64,000 nucleotides of DNA from Euptelea pleiosperma (GCA_035048495.1 CM068548.1:9599464-9663463); one strand, 5' to 3'; counted from the first letter of the stretch, positions 24,006 to 35,662 are shown. The notes: generated by a model from the sequence alone, not told the origin. Numbers and translations: made by a program.

Positions 24006-24085
24006 AACCCCATGAAGTCTGAACTTGTGCAGTATAGGTAGAAGATCATGGAAGGGGTTTCTAATAAACTGGGGATGAGGATCTC

Positions 24086-25479
<1,394 letters not shown>

Positions 25480-25699
25480 TTCCATGTTTTTAATTGGGTT
25501 TGAACATCCTTATACGAATCATATTATCGTATGAAAGAATCGCTATTTATGAACTATTTTAGGATTCGAGTCGTCAATATATATGTTTGTATGAAGTTGG
25601 ATCAGTTCTAGTTTTGTTTATTTTGTTTTTATACTAGTAATGGCCCGTGCCCACGGCACTCTCCGACAAAAGCGTTTGCAAAATTTGGGTGCCTTCGGT

Positions 25700-25865
25700 A
25701 CTCATGCGGTATAACGGACTGGGGGCGTTACAGTTTTTCCCATTACAACGTCTGTTATAACTGATTGTAATGCACAGTTGCAAAAATAACAGAAATAATG
25801 GAAAATAACCGCGTTAAAATGTAAAATTCAAAATTTGAATTTCAAAATTTCAATAAATTTTTAAT
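25700..25865. mobile_element. palindromic AACGG-rich MITE, copy 6 (fragment)
   Basis: Contains GCGGTATAACGGACTGGGGG, CGTTACAG and the AATTCAAAATTTGAATTTC centre. The CAAGG end and the second arm are missing. Confidence 0.65.
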
Positions 25866-25970
25866 CTGTTGAGGGTGGGGTCAAATGTGTGAGTCATGAC
25901 CGAATAAATGAGGGGGATTGAGTGGTTGAAATCTAACTGTCCACATTAGATGGATGGATTTGATCTCAAC

Positions 25971-26186
25971 CAAGGTTTAAAGGGGGCCGTTATAACGGTA
26001 TAACAGACTGGGGCGTTGCTGTTTTTTCTGTTCTAACGAAAAAAAAGTTCGAGGGCAAAAACGGAAAATAATGAGAAATAACAAGAAAAATGGAAAATAA
26101 CGGAAAACATGGCACTGAAATTCAAATTTTGAATTTTGAAATTTGAATTTCAAAAATCGAAAATAACGGAAAAAAAACGGCCGTTT
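25971..26186. mobile_element. palindromic AACGG-rich MITE, copy 7 (right-truncated)
   Basis: Begins CAAGGTTTAAAGGGGGCCG, then TTATAACGGTATAACAGACT. The AATTCAAATTTTGAATTT centre is at about 26118-26152. It breaks off after AACGGCCGTT. Confidence 0.75.
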
Positions 26187-26329
26187 GATCAGTCCACAGC
26201 TAGGAGATCTCCTAATCAAATTGATTCCTTACCTCCTCACCAAAAATCAGCCATTGATTCATCTTATGTGGATCCGCCAAAATGGTTGCCCCCATATATA
26301 TATAGCATTACAGTAAGTAAATAACGCAT

Positions 26330-26566
26330 AACCAATGGGATGGGACCCACTCTTCAATTTGTGAATGCTTTATTTTTTGACAACCATGACCATTACATTA
26401 TGAAGATTTTCTTGTCCATTGGATCCCTTTACTTATTTCTTGTTCTAAAGAATGTCATTGATCAGTTGGTTATGATTGAGTGATCTGGTTGATTTTTTGG
26501 TGTAGCTGACCATCATGGGTGGAATCCATCGCATAGTAGCTGCTGCTTACGAACCGTATTCAGTAA
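26330..26566. repeat. spacer module R1 of the B3-like array
   Basis: Shares TGGGACCCACTCTTCA, TTTATTTTTTGACAACCATG, TTGGATCCCTTTACTT and AAGAATGTCATTGATCAG, in the same order, with 28150-28390, 32545-32745 and 34140-34300. In each array unit the module lies beside a minus-strand B3-like gene copy. Confidence 0.8.
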
Positions 26567-26877
26567 GGCTGTGTTTGATTACTCAGAAAATTTTCCCGAG
26601 AAAATACATCTTGGATATGCCTTAAATGGCTGATTGATTGCAACTGAGAACACATATTTCAATCATAAAATATAGGTGTAGTTTCGGGTGGAAATGAATT
26701 CTCACCTATCTGGATGGGAAATGAATTCCGGACTTAGTAGGAAAAATTATCCAGATTTAAATGGCTCGTTAGGGAAAATTATACAGATTTATACTGGCTA
26801 TCTAACAATAGACAATTGTGTTTTCCTAGGAAAAATCGTATTTTGACTATTTTCCCACTTCGTAATCAAACACGGCC
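26567..26877. mobile_element. Tourist-like (PIF/Harbinger-type) MITE
   Basis: A 311-bp element with terminal inverted repeats GGCTGTGTTTGATTAC and the complement of GTAATCAAACACGGCC. It is flanked by 3-bp TAA duplications (26564-26566 and 26878-26880). Both features are typical of PIF/Harbinger MITEs. The interior has matching GAAAATTTTCCC and GGGAAAATAG arms. It interrupts array unit 1 between module R1 and the B3-like pseudogene. Confidence 0.85.
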
Positions 26878-26999
26878 TAAAAATAAAACCTTTTATCATT
26901 TGATCACTTGAAACTATTACCAGTATTAGCAATAAAGCCTCGATGAAAGATGGCATAATCCTTAGCGCGCAAATGCCACCTCCTAATCCTTAAAGCAGT

Positions 27000-27240
27000 A
27001 ACTTAATAATAATGTTCGTCGAAATTGGCGGCGTTGTAAGGCAAAAAAAAAAAAACCTATCTTTTTTTACTTCTTTTGCGGTAGGGCATCAACCCTCTGG
27101 GATAGAGCCCATAAGCCTAAAAAAGCAAGCTGATTTTCATAGAACAACCCAAACCCACCCCAACACATCCAACTCCTCCACGGACATATATGCATGGAAA
27201 CATGAGAAAAGGGGTATAAAATAGTTATAATTTGTATCTA
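27000..27240. repeat. duplicated 3' flank of B3-like copy 1
   Basis: Matches 32766-32960 in GCATCAACCCTC, GAGCCCATAAGCCT, AGCAAGCTGATTTTCAT and GGGTATAAAATAGTTA. It is the same downstream flank carried by the intact gene. Confidence 0.75.
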
Positions 27241-27354
27241 TATTCCATGCATGCAGTCGTTAAACAAACATAACTTTATTTGGTATGACGAGAATACATC
27301 ATTTTATTCTACTTAAGAAAACATCGGCCATTGTCTTATAAAAAAAGAAAAATC

Positions 27355-27660
27355 AAACTTAATCATCTCTCATACTTTTTCAATACTCCGCTTTGGAATC
27401 TCAGTACATTCCAATCTCATCTCCCGGATTGAGATCATTCCTATTATCAATCAATGTCTTCCACATAAAACCAAACTGAAGAGCGTTTCTTCAAAACTAA
27501 ATGACTGAACCGTTTGTTCATATCAAGATCCAATACAATAATAATTACCTCCCCGTTGTCTTCCACCTGTTCGGACTTGTCTCCTGACCAATTCCGATAA
27601 AAGTATTCAAAGATGTAATCGATAGAAAACACAACACAATATTGTTTTAAGTCAGATCTA
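27355..27660 (-). pseudogene. B3-like gene copy 1, degraded
   Basis: Minus-strand reading gives FSIDYIFEYFYRNWSGDKSE and IIIVLDLDMNKRF. After a frameshift it gives RNDLNPGDEIGMY and then a stop where the intact copy has Trp (TGG to TGA). The first ~65 residues of the family are absent. It lines up with 33079-33360 of the intact gene and is clearly a dead paralogue. Confidence 0.8.
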
Positions 27661-28149
27661 CTTAAGAAAACATCGGTGATCCAATAGTCATTGATTTGAT
27701 TTTTACGATTTTTCTATTTTTCTATTCCAGATTAAAAGTAGAAAATATTCAAAAATTATACTTCTTAGAACCATAAGTGTATCAATTCTGAGTCCGAGAT
27801 ATAGAGATATGAGTCAAGATTCAGTGGATCCCAGCTAAGGAGAAATCTTAGATATTAGAAAAAAAAAAAAAAACACGAACACAATTAGATGATTTCTACC
27901 ACCTGATCTCTATTTTCACATTTGGCTAGATTTTTCTTTGAAAGTTTATCACCGTCAGATCTGGGTAGATCCAGATCAATGTCCAACCTTCAACATCTAA
28001 AGTCTAAACCCAGACCTGGATCCGGGTCAAACTTGGTTCCAGAACATATTATTCAAATCCGAACTGATCCACCATTCAACTTGGTTCCGTGACACATTAA
28101 ATTGGGTTTGGTGTTCAAAATAACACATTAAAGCCCAATTTAATGCATA

Positions 28150-28390
28150 ACCATTAAATTGGGGTGGGACCCACGTCACCCACCCTTCTTCAATATGTGC
28201 TTTATTTTTTGACGACCATGACCACTCCATTACCAAGATTTTCCCGTCCGTTGGATCCCTTTACATATTTCTTGTTGTTCAAAAGAATGTCATTATCGGA
28301 TGGTTATGATTGTCGGATCTGGTTTATTTTTTGGTGTAGGTGATGACCGGCAGGGGTGGGATCCATCGTATACTAGCTTCCGCTGCTGCA
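28150..28390. repeat. spacer module R2 of the B3-like array
   Basis: Second copy of the module, including GATCCATCGTATACTAGCT, which mirrors GGAATCCATCGCATAGTAGC in R1. The B3-like gene expected next in the array is missing and about 4 kb of mobile DNA is there instead. Confidence 0.75.
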
Positions 28391-28423
28391 TATGAACCGT
28401 TAAGATTTTTTGGTGTGAGAGAA

Positions 28424-28705
28424 GCCGATCACAGACCACAATACGTCTTAGTGGACGCTGACCGTATGGATTTTTGGTCAGTCCCTCGGTGGACTTGCAA
28501 ACCAAAAATCTACCTGCTGATTAGTGATTTACAACCTTTGGATCTTTGTACCCAAATAACGCTCTAAGAATGCTCAAATTCCTACAGTTAAAATCAACCC
28601 ATGAAAATAACTTCAATTCAACGCTTAGAAATCACTGATCAGGTTTATTTTTGGTTTGTAGGTCCACATAGTGATTGGCCAAACTATCCTTGAAAAGTAC
28701 AATGG
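28424..28705. mobile_element. GAGTAAAAC-family MITE, copy without clear ends
   Basis: Has GACGCTGACCGTATGGAT, CAAACCAAAAATCTACCTG, and a mirrored right arm (AGAAATCACTGATCAGG, GTGATTGGCCAAAC). It ends just before the intact copy at 28722, giving two members head to tail. Confidence 0.6.
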
Positions 28706-28721
28706 GAAGCAAGCAAATTTG

Positions 28722-29081
28722 GAGTAAAGCTTCTGTCACAGCGTTGCGACAGAATGCGAGCCACGTGGCACACTCTTAGTGGATGATGACCGTATGGATG
28801 TTTGGCCAGTCCCTCGGTAGACCTCTAAACCAATAATCAGCCTGATTAGTGATTTCTAAGCGATTCAATTGAAGTTATTTCCATGGGTTGATTTTAACGG
28901 TAGGAATTGGAGCATTATTGAGCGTTATTTGGGTGCAGAGATCCAAAGATTTTAAATCACTAATCAAGTTGATTTTTGGTTTGTAGGTCCACCGAGGGGC
29001 TGGCCAAACATCCATACGGTCAGCGTCCACTAATAGTGTGCCATGCGGCTCGTATTTTGCGTTGTGACAGATGTTTTACTC
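28722..29081. mobile_element. Mutator-like MITE, intact, with 9-bp target duplication
   Basis: A 360-bp element starting GAGTAAAGCTTCTGTCACAG and ending in the complement of GAGTAAAACATCTGTCACAA. Exact 9-bp flanking duplications GCAAATTTG lie at 28713-28721 and 29082-29090. Long inverted arms of about 150 bp carry GAGCCACGTGGCACACTC, GACCGTATGGATGTTTGGCC and CTGATTAGTGATTTCTAAG. The 9-bp duplication and long terminal repeats fit a Mutator-derived MITE. It is the reference copy for at least eight others in the window. Confidence 0.9.
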
Positions 29082-29090
29082 GCAAATTTG

Positions 29091-30080
29091 TAGCATGATT
29101 AGCCTCCTTGTCCTTGTAGACACGAGAAACGAGAATCCAAACTACAAGTGATAGAAAGTTGATTGACTTAATCAATTGCTTGGCAATCCATAGAGGAGTC
29201 CCCTCTCAACAAATATAACCAGGGCCGTCTCTACCACAAGACCAATAAGGTGGTCGCCTTAGGCCCGAGCCCACTAACCACAAGGATGTTTAGCCCATTC
29301 CTTGTTGGATATATAAACCAAAAATTAATCTCATTGGTTATCTCTAGCCATAGATTTTAGTACTTTTTAGGATTGGATTCAAGCATATTTTTGAGTAGTA
29401 AATCCAATGGCTAGAAATCATCAATCAAGCTGATTTTTAGTGTGTTTATCCACTAATAGGTGGGCTCAACGTCAACACAATCCTTAGGCCCAGAAAATGA
29501 TCTATGTATGGCTGCGAGAGTCCTCTGCATTGTGAAGTTCAATGCAAGGGAATTTAATAAAAAAATGATCCTTCTTAGATGTGACATAATTATTGATGGG
29601 TCGATCGAACTCGTTTCCTGCAATGTCTTTAAGCCCGAACCAGTCATTGAACTGGAGTCGGGAGTCTGGACTGGCACGTTCAACTGGCTGGTCGAAGAGA
29701 TGGCCTGGACTGTTTTGTGGGCCGGGTCGCCGGTAAACTTGTCTGTAACCATCCGGGTTTAGAAGCATTACTTTGCTGAGCTGATGAATAATTGAATATT
29801 AGAAGAGGGAAACACTCCTGTCAAACTACTTTCGTTTCTAAAAACCCATGTTTTTTTCCCAAAAACCTCATTCGTTCTTCCGAAAATCACCTTCAAGAAC
29901 AACCTTTCCCGCTAACTTCACCAACCAACTTTACACAAAGTCACAAACCACCCGAGTCACTGGGGGTATTTGGAAACGAGAAGTAAAAGCACTCCTACTT
30001 GTAGTAGAAGTTACTAGTTGATTTTTTACCTCTAGAAAAGTCATAAAAATTAAAAGCGGAAGGAGGTAGTTTAATTTTTT
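29091..30080. other. spacer with MITE-like pieces, no gene
   Basis: Around 29225-29480 there are degraded arms of a related inverted-repeat family (AATCAAGCTGATTTTTAGTG with a mirrored CAAAAATTAATCTCATTGG). Overlapping open frames at 29453-29768 on both strands have no recognisable domain. Confidence 0.4.
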
Positions 30081-30100
30081 AGAAGTAATCTCTCTTAGAA

Positions 30101-30315
30101 TTTTTTTTATTTATTTGTATTTCAGCGGTTTTAGGGGCAAGACTGGACAGTGTACCAGCAGGAACAACCAGGCTAGACCTGGCCGGACATGCCAGGGAAA
30201 GGGGATTTCTACTCTAGGGCACAAGTGCTCATTAGAGGAAACCTGCCCGAGTGGGATTGAACCCACGACCTCCCACAAGGGGAGGGTACATGCTAACCAT
30301 CTTAGCTAAACACCT
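30101..30315 (-). mobile_element. tRNA-derived SINE with 20-bp target duplications
   Basis: On the minus strand the element opens with a Pol III A box-like TAGCTAAGATGG and a B box-like GGGTTCAATCCC, about 40 nt apart, as in a tRNA-derived head. The body is about 215 bp. An A-rich tail (AAATACAAATAAATAAAAA) lies at the low-coordinate end. Direct repeats AGAAGTAATCTCTCTTAGAA (30081-30100) and AGAAGTAATTTCTCTTTGAA (30316-30335) match 18/20 and are the target duplication. It encodes no protein. Confidence 0.88.
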
Positions 30316-30611
30316 AGAAGTAATTTCTCTTTGAAGTTAAAAGCTATAAAAATTTAGCTTCAGTTTTAAATTAGTTTTTAACTTTTCAAAAGTTAAAACA
30401 TGAAATACATTCAAACCTACTTTTTAACTTTTTGACTTACAAAAGTTGAAGTTACTTTTTGATGCGTTGACAAACACCCCTTAAACTATTTAAAAGTTAA
30501 AACCACCTCCCCTTGTATATTTGATGGAGACACTCCATTAATTGTAGTTGTCTTGGGCTTCATGGGATGCAAAACCATCTGCTTATTGGATTGGAAGGGA
30601 GGTTAGAGTAT

Positions 30612-30735
30612 GAGTAAAACTTTGATGACAACGCGCAATATGAGCCACGTGGAACACTCTTATAGGATTCTGACAATATGGATGTTTGGCCAATCCTTAG
30701 GTGGACCTACAAATCAAAAATCAGCCCGATGAGAT
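30612..30735. mobile_element. half copy of the GAGTAAAAC-family MITE
   Basis: Starts GAGTAAAACTTTGATGACAA, continues with ATGAGCCACGTGGAACACTC and ATGGATGTTTGGCCAATCC, and is cut after AAATCAGCCCGAT. Confidence 0.65.
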
Positions 30736-31134
30736 ATAAATATATATGATTATTGTTCAAATTTTTAATTTTATTAGTATATTTTAAATTCTATCAATTA
30801 TTGTTAATTGAAATTATTTGGTATGATTTCTGTTCTTACCGACAAGTGAAATTTGTAAAATTGAATTTTTATTTTCACTACATGTAAACAATTTTATATA
30901 TATATAGTTTTATGCTTTATATTCTGTTGAACAACTTTAGTGGTTGCTTATAGTTTATTTAATATTTTTAACTTTCGTGGAGCTACTACAAAAGAGGAAG
31001 GACGTGAATTTAATTACTCTTCACCCAAGTAGCGAGAGAGAGTGAGTGAGCAGATTACAGGTTGTGAAATCATAATAGAGTATGTATTTATCTTTAAAAT
31101 GTTCAGATTCTTTATATATATAAAGAATCTTAAT

Positions 31135-31352
31135 TCATAACCCAATTACCAGAACTACAGATGATCCAAGCTCAACCGGATTCTCTATTCCTTATGATTT
31201 TTATCATAGGAATTGCAAAAACAGACTTTCTGATCTATCAAGGTAAACGATCAGATGGTGGGTGCTTCGTGGTCTTCAAGATAGGACAAAAGATGATAAA
31301 TTGGACCTGGATTGGATCATCTGTAGTTCTGGTAACTGAGTTGGGGCCTTAA
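31135..31352. mobile_element. inverted-repeat element (unclassified MITE-like)
   Basis: The left arm CCAATTACCAGAACTACAGA-TGATCCAAGCT is mirrored at the right by GGATCATCTGTAGTTCTGGT-AACTGAGTTGGGG. Arms are about 40 bp and total length about 218 bp. No target duplication was established. The open frame across it has no domain. Confidence 0.6.
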
Positions 31353-31398
31353 CACGGCTAAACACAATTAATATTTTGGTTTGTAATATTTCAAGTTC

Positions 31399-31430
<32 letters not shown>

Positions 31431-31431
31431 G

Positions 31432-31833
31432 GGCTGGGATACGTTGACTCATGCTATTCTTACTAATAGATTACTAATGGACGTAGGCCCACATGTAGAT
31501 GAGTTAAGAGCTGATTTTTTGTGAGGATGATCTCCTCACCATGGAGATCCATGGAGATCATCCTCACCAAAAATCAGTAATTTTTAAAACTTCTAACCCT
31601 GTTAAATATGGACCTAAATTTAACGGTGAAAATGGATGGTCCAAAATTTTTTATTTTGCAATCCACTTTTCACAAGGCTGCAAATGTTGGAATGGGCTGA
31701 TTTTTTGTGTGGTTGATATCCATGTTGGAAAGAATATCATCACCAGAAATTAGCCGTTAACTCTTCTGCATGCGGGTCCCATGCCCATTAGTAATTATAT
31801 TAGTAAGAATAGCATAAGTCATTTTATCCCAGC
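31432..31833. mobile_element. MITE inserted in a (TA)n microsatellite, copy a
   Basis: A 402-bp element with near-identical inverted ends: GGCTGGGATACGTTGACTCA and TGCTATTCTTACTAATAGAT at the left, mirrored by TTAGTAAGAATAGCATAAGT and CATTTTATCCCAGC at the right. (TA)n tracts lie directly on both sides (31401-31430 and 31834-31846). The interior shares AAACTTCTAACCCTG, TAAATTTAACGGTGAAAAT and GGTTGATATCCATGTTG with the element at 36211. Confidence 0.8.
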
Positions 31834-31849
31834 TATATATATATACTAT

Positions 31850-32540
31850 CACAATTTATCTTTATTGTATAATATCATGTTAACACTTAAGACTATCCTA
31901 ATTGATTCGTTCTTATTGATTATATACGATAATTAGATTTTAGATGAATATTGAGTAAGTCATTGCTTTCACATATAAAAAAAAAATTTAAAATTTTTAA
32001 CTTGAGTTAGACGTGAAAGTAAGAATGCCTTGTGTGCCTTGAATTTAAATATTGGATTCAGGACACGTAACGCACACCTCGAGATTCATGTAGTTCAAAT
32101 TTGGAGCGTGACAACGGTCTAATGTATTGTTACTGGGCACGAAATGAGTTTGGATCTGGGTAGATCCAGATCCATGTCCAACCTTGAATTTGCCAAAACC
32201 CTTTGGATGATCCCAACCATCTGATAAATAGACTTGTTAAACCATCCAATATTCATTTATTGGGCCCACTGATCAAATGGTCGAGACTTCACATTTGTGT
32301 TGAATGGACAACATATGGATATGAAAACCCCAACAAACTACCCTTTTTTCTGAAGCCATAGGGACAACAAATATATATTTTCTCCATCGAATAGAAGCTT
32401 CCGATGTGGATTAGGAACCATTTAGAAACTTGATTTCTATTCTAAAATATAAACAATTACTAAAATAAAAAGAAAACACAGCTTTACTTTTTGTTTTCAC
32501 TTAATCTTTGGGATTTCCGAGAGCATTAATTACAGTAAGT
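31850..32540. other. AT-rich spacer, no gene seen
   Basis: No reading frame with recognisable motifs. A short GGATCTGGGTAGATCCAGAT segment at about 32152-32172 also occurs near 27977 and 34095, so it too belongs to the array flanks. Confidence 0.45.
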
Positions 32541-32544
32541 AAAT

Positions 32545-32745
32545 AGCGCATAACCGATGGAATGGGACCCAACCTTCAATTTGTGCTTTATTTTTTGACA
32601 ACCATGACCATCCCATTATGAAGATTTTCTTGTCCGTTGGATCCCTTTACTTGTTTCTTGTTCTAAAGAATGTCATTGATCAAATGGTTATGATTGTGTG
32701 ATCTGGTTGATTTTTTGGCGTAGCTGACCAGCATGGGCAAGCATA
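32545..32745. repeat. spacer module R3 of the B3-like array
   Basis: Third copy of the module (GATGGAATGGGACCCA, TTTTTTGACAACCATGACC, TTGGATCCCTTTACTTG). It lies 334 bp downstream of the intact B3-like gene's stop, with respect to that gene's direction. Confidence 0.8.
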
Positions 32746-33078
32746 TATGCCTACTACACACATTGGTGTTGTAAGAGAAAAAAAAACTTTTTGTTACTTC
32801 TTTTGCAGTAGAGCATCAACCCTCAGGGATCGAGCCCATAAGCCTGAAAAGCAAGCTGATTTTCATGGAATAACGGGACCCACCCACCCCAACACACATC
32901 CAACTCCACATACATCAAACATGCAAAGGAAACGAGGGAAAATGGGTATAAAATAGTTAATAGGTATCTAAATTTCGTGCATGCATTGGTACGATGAGAA
33001 CACGTTATTTTATTATGCTTAAGAAAACATCATTTCTTGTTTTATTAAAAAAAAAAAATTATAACTTAGTCACCTCTC

Positions 33079-33558
33079 TCATGCTTTATTCAATACTTTA
33101 ATGCATAACTCCTCCTTATTAGAATCCCAATACATTCCAATCTCATCTCTCGGCTTGAGATCATTCCTTGACTCAGTTAGTTCCTTCCACATAAGACGAT
33201 AATGTTTAGGGTCTCTCTTCTTCAAGAGTACCTCATACCGTTTATTCATGTCAAGATCTAATACAGTAATAGTTATCTCCCTTCTTCCTTCCACCTGTAC
33301 GGACTTGTCTGGTGACCAATTCCGGTAAAAGTATTCATAGACGTAGTCGACAGAGACTCTAACAAAATCTCGTTTTATTTCGTATGGACTTATAATTCTC
33401 CTGATCTTCCATGGATTGTTAGGGTCGGGTGATGGGGCGGGATTGTCAACGTTTATCTCCACCAACCTGCGAGGAGAGACATATAGGCCATTCGCTATAT
33501 CTTGCTCTTCGGCTTTGGTTTTAAAAAAATTGTACTCAATAACCTTCTTCTTCAACAT
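33079..33558 (-). CDS. B3-like domain protein, intact, single exon
   Basis: 159 aa, no intron. The N-terminal ~45 residues are variable. From PWKIRR (49-54) onward the sequence resembles a short plant-specific B3-type DNA-binding domain: YFYRNWSPD (76-84), ITITVLDLDMNKRYEV (95-110), LLKKR (111-115), RNDLKPRDEIGMYWD (131-145). The DEIGxYWD ending is typical of the REM/DUF313-like B3 group, so a nuclear DNA-binding role is plausible; the target is unknown. A TATAAATA box on the minus strand at 33617-33624 lies 59 nt before the ATG. The gene is the only intact member of a local array with a pseudogene at 27355-27660 and a fragment at 35135-35345. The family call is by pattern and moderately sure. 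Confidence 0.65.
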   Translation of the reverse strand: MLKKKVIEYNFFKTKAEEQDIANGLYVSPRRLVEINVDNPAPSPDPNNPWKIRRIISPYEIKRDFVRVSVDYVYEYFYRNWSPDKSVQVEGRREITITVLDLDMNKRYEVLLKKRDPKHYRLMWKELTESRNDLKPRDEIGMYWDSNKEELCIKVLNKA

Positions 33559-33616
33559 TGAATATCCAAACGAAATACTCTATATAAAATTTAATTAAAA
33601 TTAAGAAGTGGTACTG

Positions 33617-33624
33617 TATTTATA
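33617..33624 (-). promoter_or_regulatory. TATA box of the B3-like gene
   Basis: TATAAATA on the minus strand, 59 nt upstream of the start codon. That spacing implies a 5' UTR of about 25-35 nt. Confidence 0.55.
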
Positions 33625-34139
33625 AGGAGGTGGTGCCATGAATGATATATGGAGTTATATATAGAAAGCTTTAAGCAAAAGTGCAACTTCCATAATTAAT
33701 TTTCAATATTAATCCTCAATTTGATTTCTACGATTTTTTATTTCTTTTTTAGGGAGTTAATATTGGGCGAAAGATTATGGAAATGATTTCTCTGCTAAAA
33801 TATAAACAATTACTAAAACTAAAAAGAAAACACATCTTTACCTTTTTTTTATGTTTATATTCCGGATTTCCGAGATATGGAAGAGGGGATGAAATGAGAT
33901 CATATGATATGGAAGATCTGAAGATGCAAACTAGAGAAAATAAAAGTTGAGGGAAGTGAAGACCCACCATTCAGTGGGTCCCAGCTAATGAGTTATTTTA
34001 GATAAAAATAAATAAAAAATGATTTCAACCACCTGATCTCTAGAATTTTCACCTTTGGCTAGATTTTTCTTTGAAAGTTTATCACCGTGAGATCTGTGTA
34101 GATCCAGATCAACGCCCAACCTTGAACATCTAGACCCAG

Positions 34140-34300
34140 ACCATTAGAATTGGGGTAGGACCCACTCTTCATCTATTTTTGCTTTAGTTTTTGACGACCA
34201 TGACCGTTCTATTACAAAGATTTTCCCATCCGTTGGAGCCCTTTACTTATTTCTTCTTGTTCAAAAGAATGTCATTGATCAGATGGTTATGATTGTCCTG
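34140..34300. repeat. spacer module R4 of the B3-like array
   Basis: Fourth copy (GGGGTAGGACCCACTCTTCA, TTTTTGACGACCATGACCG, AAGAATGTCATTGATCAGA). Just to its left, 34064-34140 matches 27935-28020, so the flank order is conserved between units. Confidence 0.75.
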
Positions 34301-34305
34301 TTTAT

Positions 34306-34529
34306 GAGTAAAACTTCGACCACGGGCCCTGTGATCGAAGGTGAAGACAGGGCGGCAGATCTCGGCACGTGGATTTTGTACGGACGGACCACCTCGGTCT
34401 CACCGCATACACTGGACAGGGCGGCAGACCAGTGTACGTGTGTGGTGAGGCCGAGGTGGTCCATCCGTACAAAATCCACGTGCCGAGATCTGCTGCCCTG
34501 TCTTCACCCTGTGATCGAAGTTTTATCCC
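34306..34529. mobile_element. near-perfect hairpin element (Mutator-like MITE candidate)
   Basis: A 224-bp palindrome. Arms of about 100 bp run from GAGTAAAACTTCG through GGCAGATCTCGGCACGTGGA, TTTTGTACGGACGGACCACC and TCGGTCTCACC, mirrored almost base for base to CGAAGTTTTATC. It is GC-rich compared with its surroundings. Possible diverged 9-bp duplications are CCTGTTTAT (34297-34305) and CCTGTTTTA (34528-34536). The first 12 bases match the GAGTAAAAC MITE family. Confidence 0.8.
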
Positions 34530-34630
34530 TGTTTTACCATTACAAAGATCGCAAGCATTTTTTAAAAACTAACTCTGGTCCTGTTTTACCAAACCAGACA
34601 TCTCATCACCGCTAAATCCCCAATTCTATT

Positions 34631-35015
34631 CTAGGTTTAAAAAACGGCTGTTATGATAAAAATAATGACCGTTATAATGGATTCGGACCTCCCCGTTACT
34701 TTTACGTACCATTAAAACGCCCAGAAAATAATGGCCGTTATTCTCGTTATAACGGCAGTTATTTTTCCGTTATAACGAAAATAACAACCATTATTTTCTG
34801 AAAAATTTTCTGGAAAAAGGCCGTTATTTCCGTTATTCTTCCATTTTTTGTAAATCTGAAATTCAAAATTTGATTTCCGACGTCTTTTTTCCGTTATTTT
34901 CTGTTATATCCGTTTTTGCCCAAGTGTTATTTTTATTATAACGCCGTTGCAACGGAAAAAAAATGGTAATGCCCCCAGTCCGTTATACCGTTATAACGGC
35001 CCCTTTTAAACCTTG
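34631..35015. mobile_element. palindromic AACGG-rich hAT-type MITE, copy 8
   Basis: A 385-bp element with ends CTAGGTTTAAAAAACGG and GGCCCCTTTTAAACCTTG. The flanks ATTCTATT (34623-34630) and ATTCTAAC (35016-35023) are a diverged 8-bp duplication. It is the CCGTTATAACGG variant. It sits between module R4 and the third B3-like fragment. Confidence 0.85.
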
Positions 35016-35134
35016 ATTCTAACATCCTGTTCATTTAGTACAAAAATCCGAATCACAGCTACTGCCCACCATCCTTAAAAAAAAACTGAGCCACGTGCCA
35101 CATATTTAAAGTACACTCACCGTATGGATGTTTG

Positions 35135-35345
35135 CTGACCAGTTCCGGTAAAACTATTCGAAGTTAGAAAATGTAACACACTTTTCTACGTCGGATGGGC
35201 TTAAAATTTTCTTGATCTTCCATGGACTGGTGGGGTCGAGTGGTACTCGCGACGACGGACACGTCAGCCATTCGCTTCATCTTCCTCTTTGGCTTTGGTT
35301 AGAAGAAATTTGTGCTCAAATACCCTCTTCATCGACATCGAGTAT
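35135..35345 (-). pseudogene. B3-like gene copy 3, 5' fragment
   Basis: Matches the 5' half of the intact gene (about 33315-33558) on the minus strand. Shared features are the ACCAGTTCCGGTAAAA segment, TTGATCTTCCATGGA, and an N-terminus resembling ATGTCGATGAAGAGGGTATT. It has internal deletions and the 3' half is missing. It is not translatable as a B3-like protein. Confidence 0.75.
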
Positions 35346-35348
35346 CAA

Positions 35349-35662
35349 ATTGTGCTCACAATACGAGCCACGTGGCATACTCTTGGCCAGTTCCTCGGTG
35401 TACCTGTAAACCAAAAATCAGCCTGATTAGTGATTTCTAAGCGATTCGATTGAAGTTATTTTCATGGGCTGATTTTAGCGGTAGAAATTTGAACATTGTT
35501 GAGCGTTATTTGGGTGCAAAGATCCTAAGGTTGTAAATCACTGATCATGTTGATTTTTGGTTTGCGGGTTAACCGAGGGACTGGCCAAACATCCATAAGG
35601 TCAGCGTCCACTAAGAGTATGCCACGTGGCTTGCATTGTGCGTTGTGACAGAAGTTTTACTC
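35349..35662. mobile_element. GAGTAAAAC-family MITE adjoining the B3-like fragment
   Basis: The right end is GTTTTACTC at 35654-35662. The arms carry GAGCCACGTGGCATACTC, AATCAGCCTGATTAGTGA and their mirrors. The left terminal repeat is eroded. Confidence 0.7.

Noticed and set aside
29453..29768. Three overlapping ~100-codon frames on both strands
   Set aside because: Overlap on both strands without any motif suggests chance or transposon-derived sequence.
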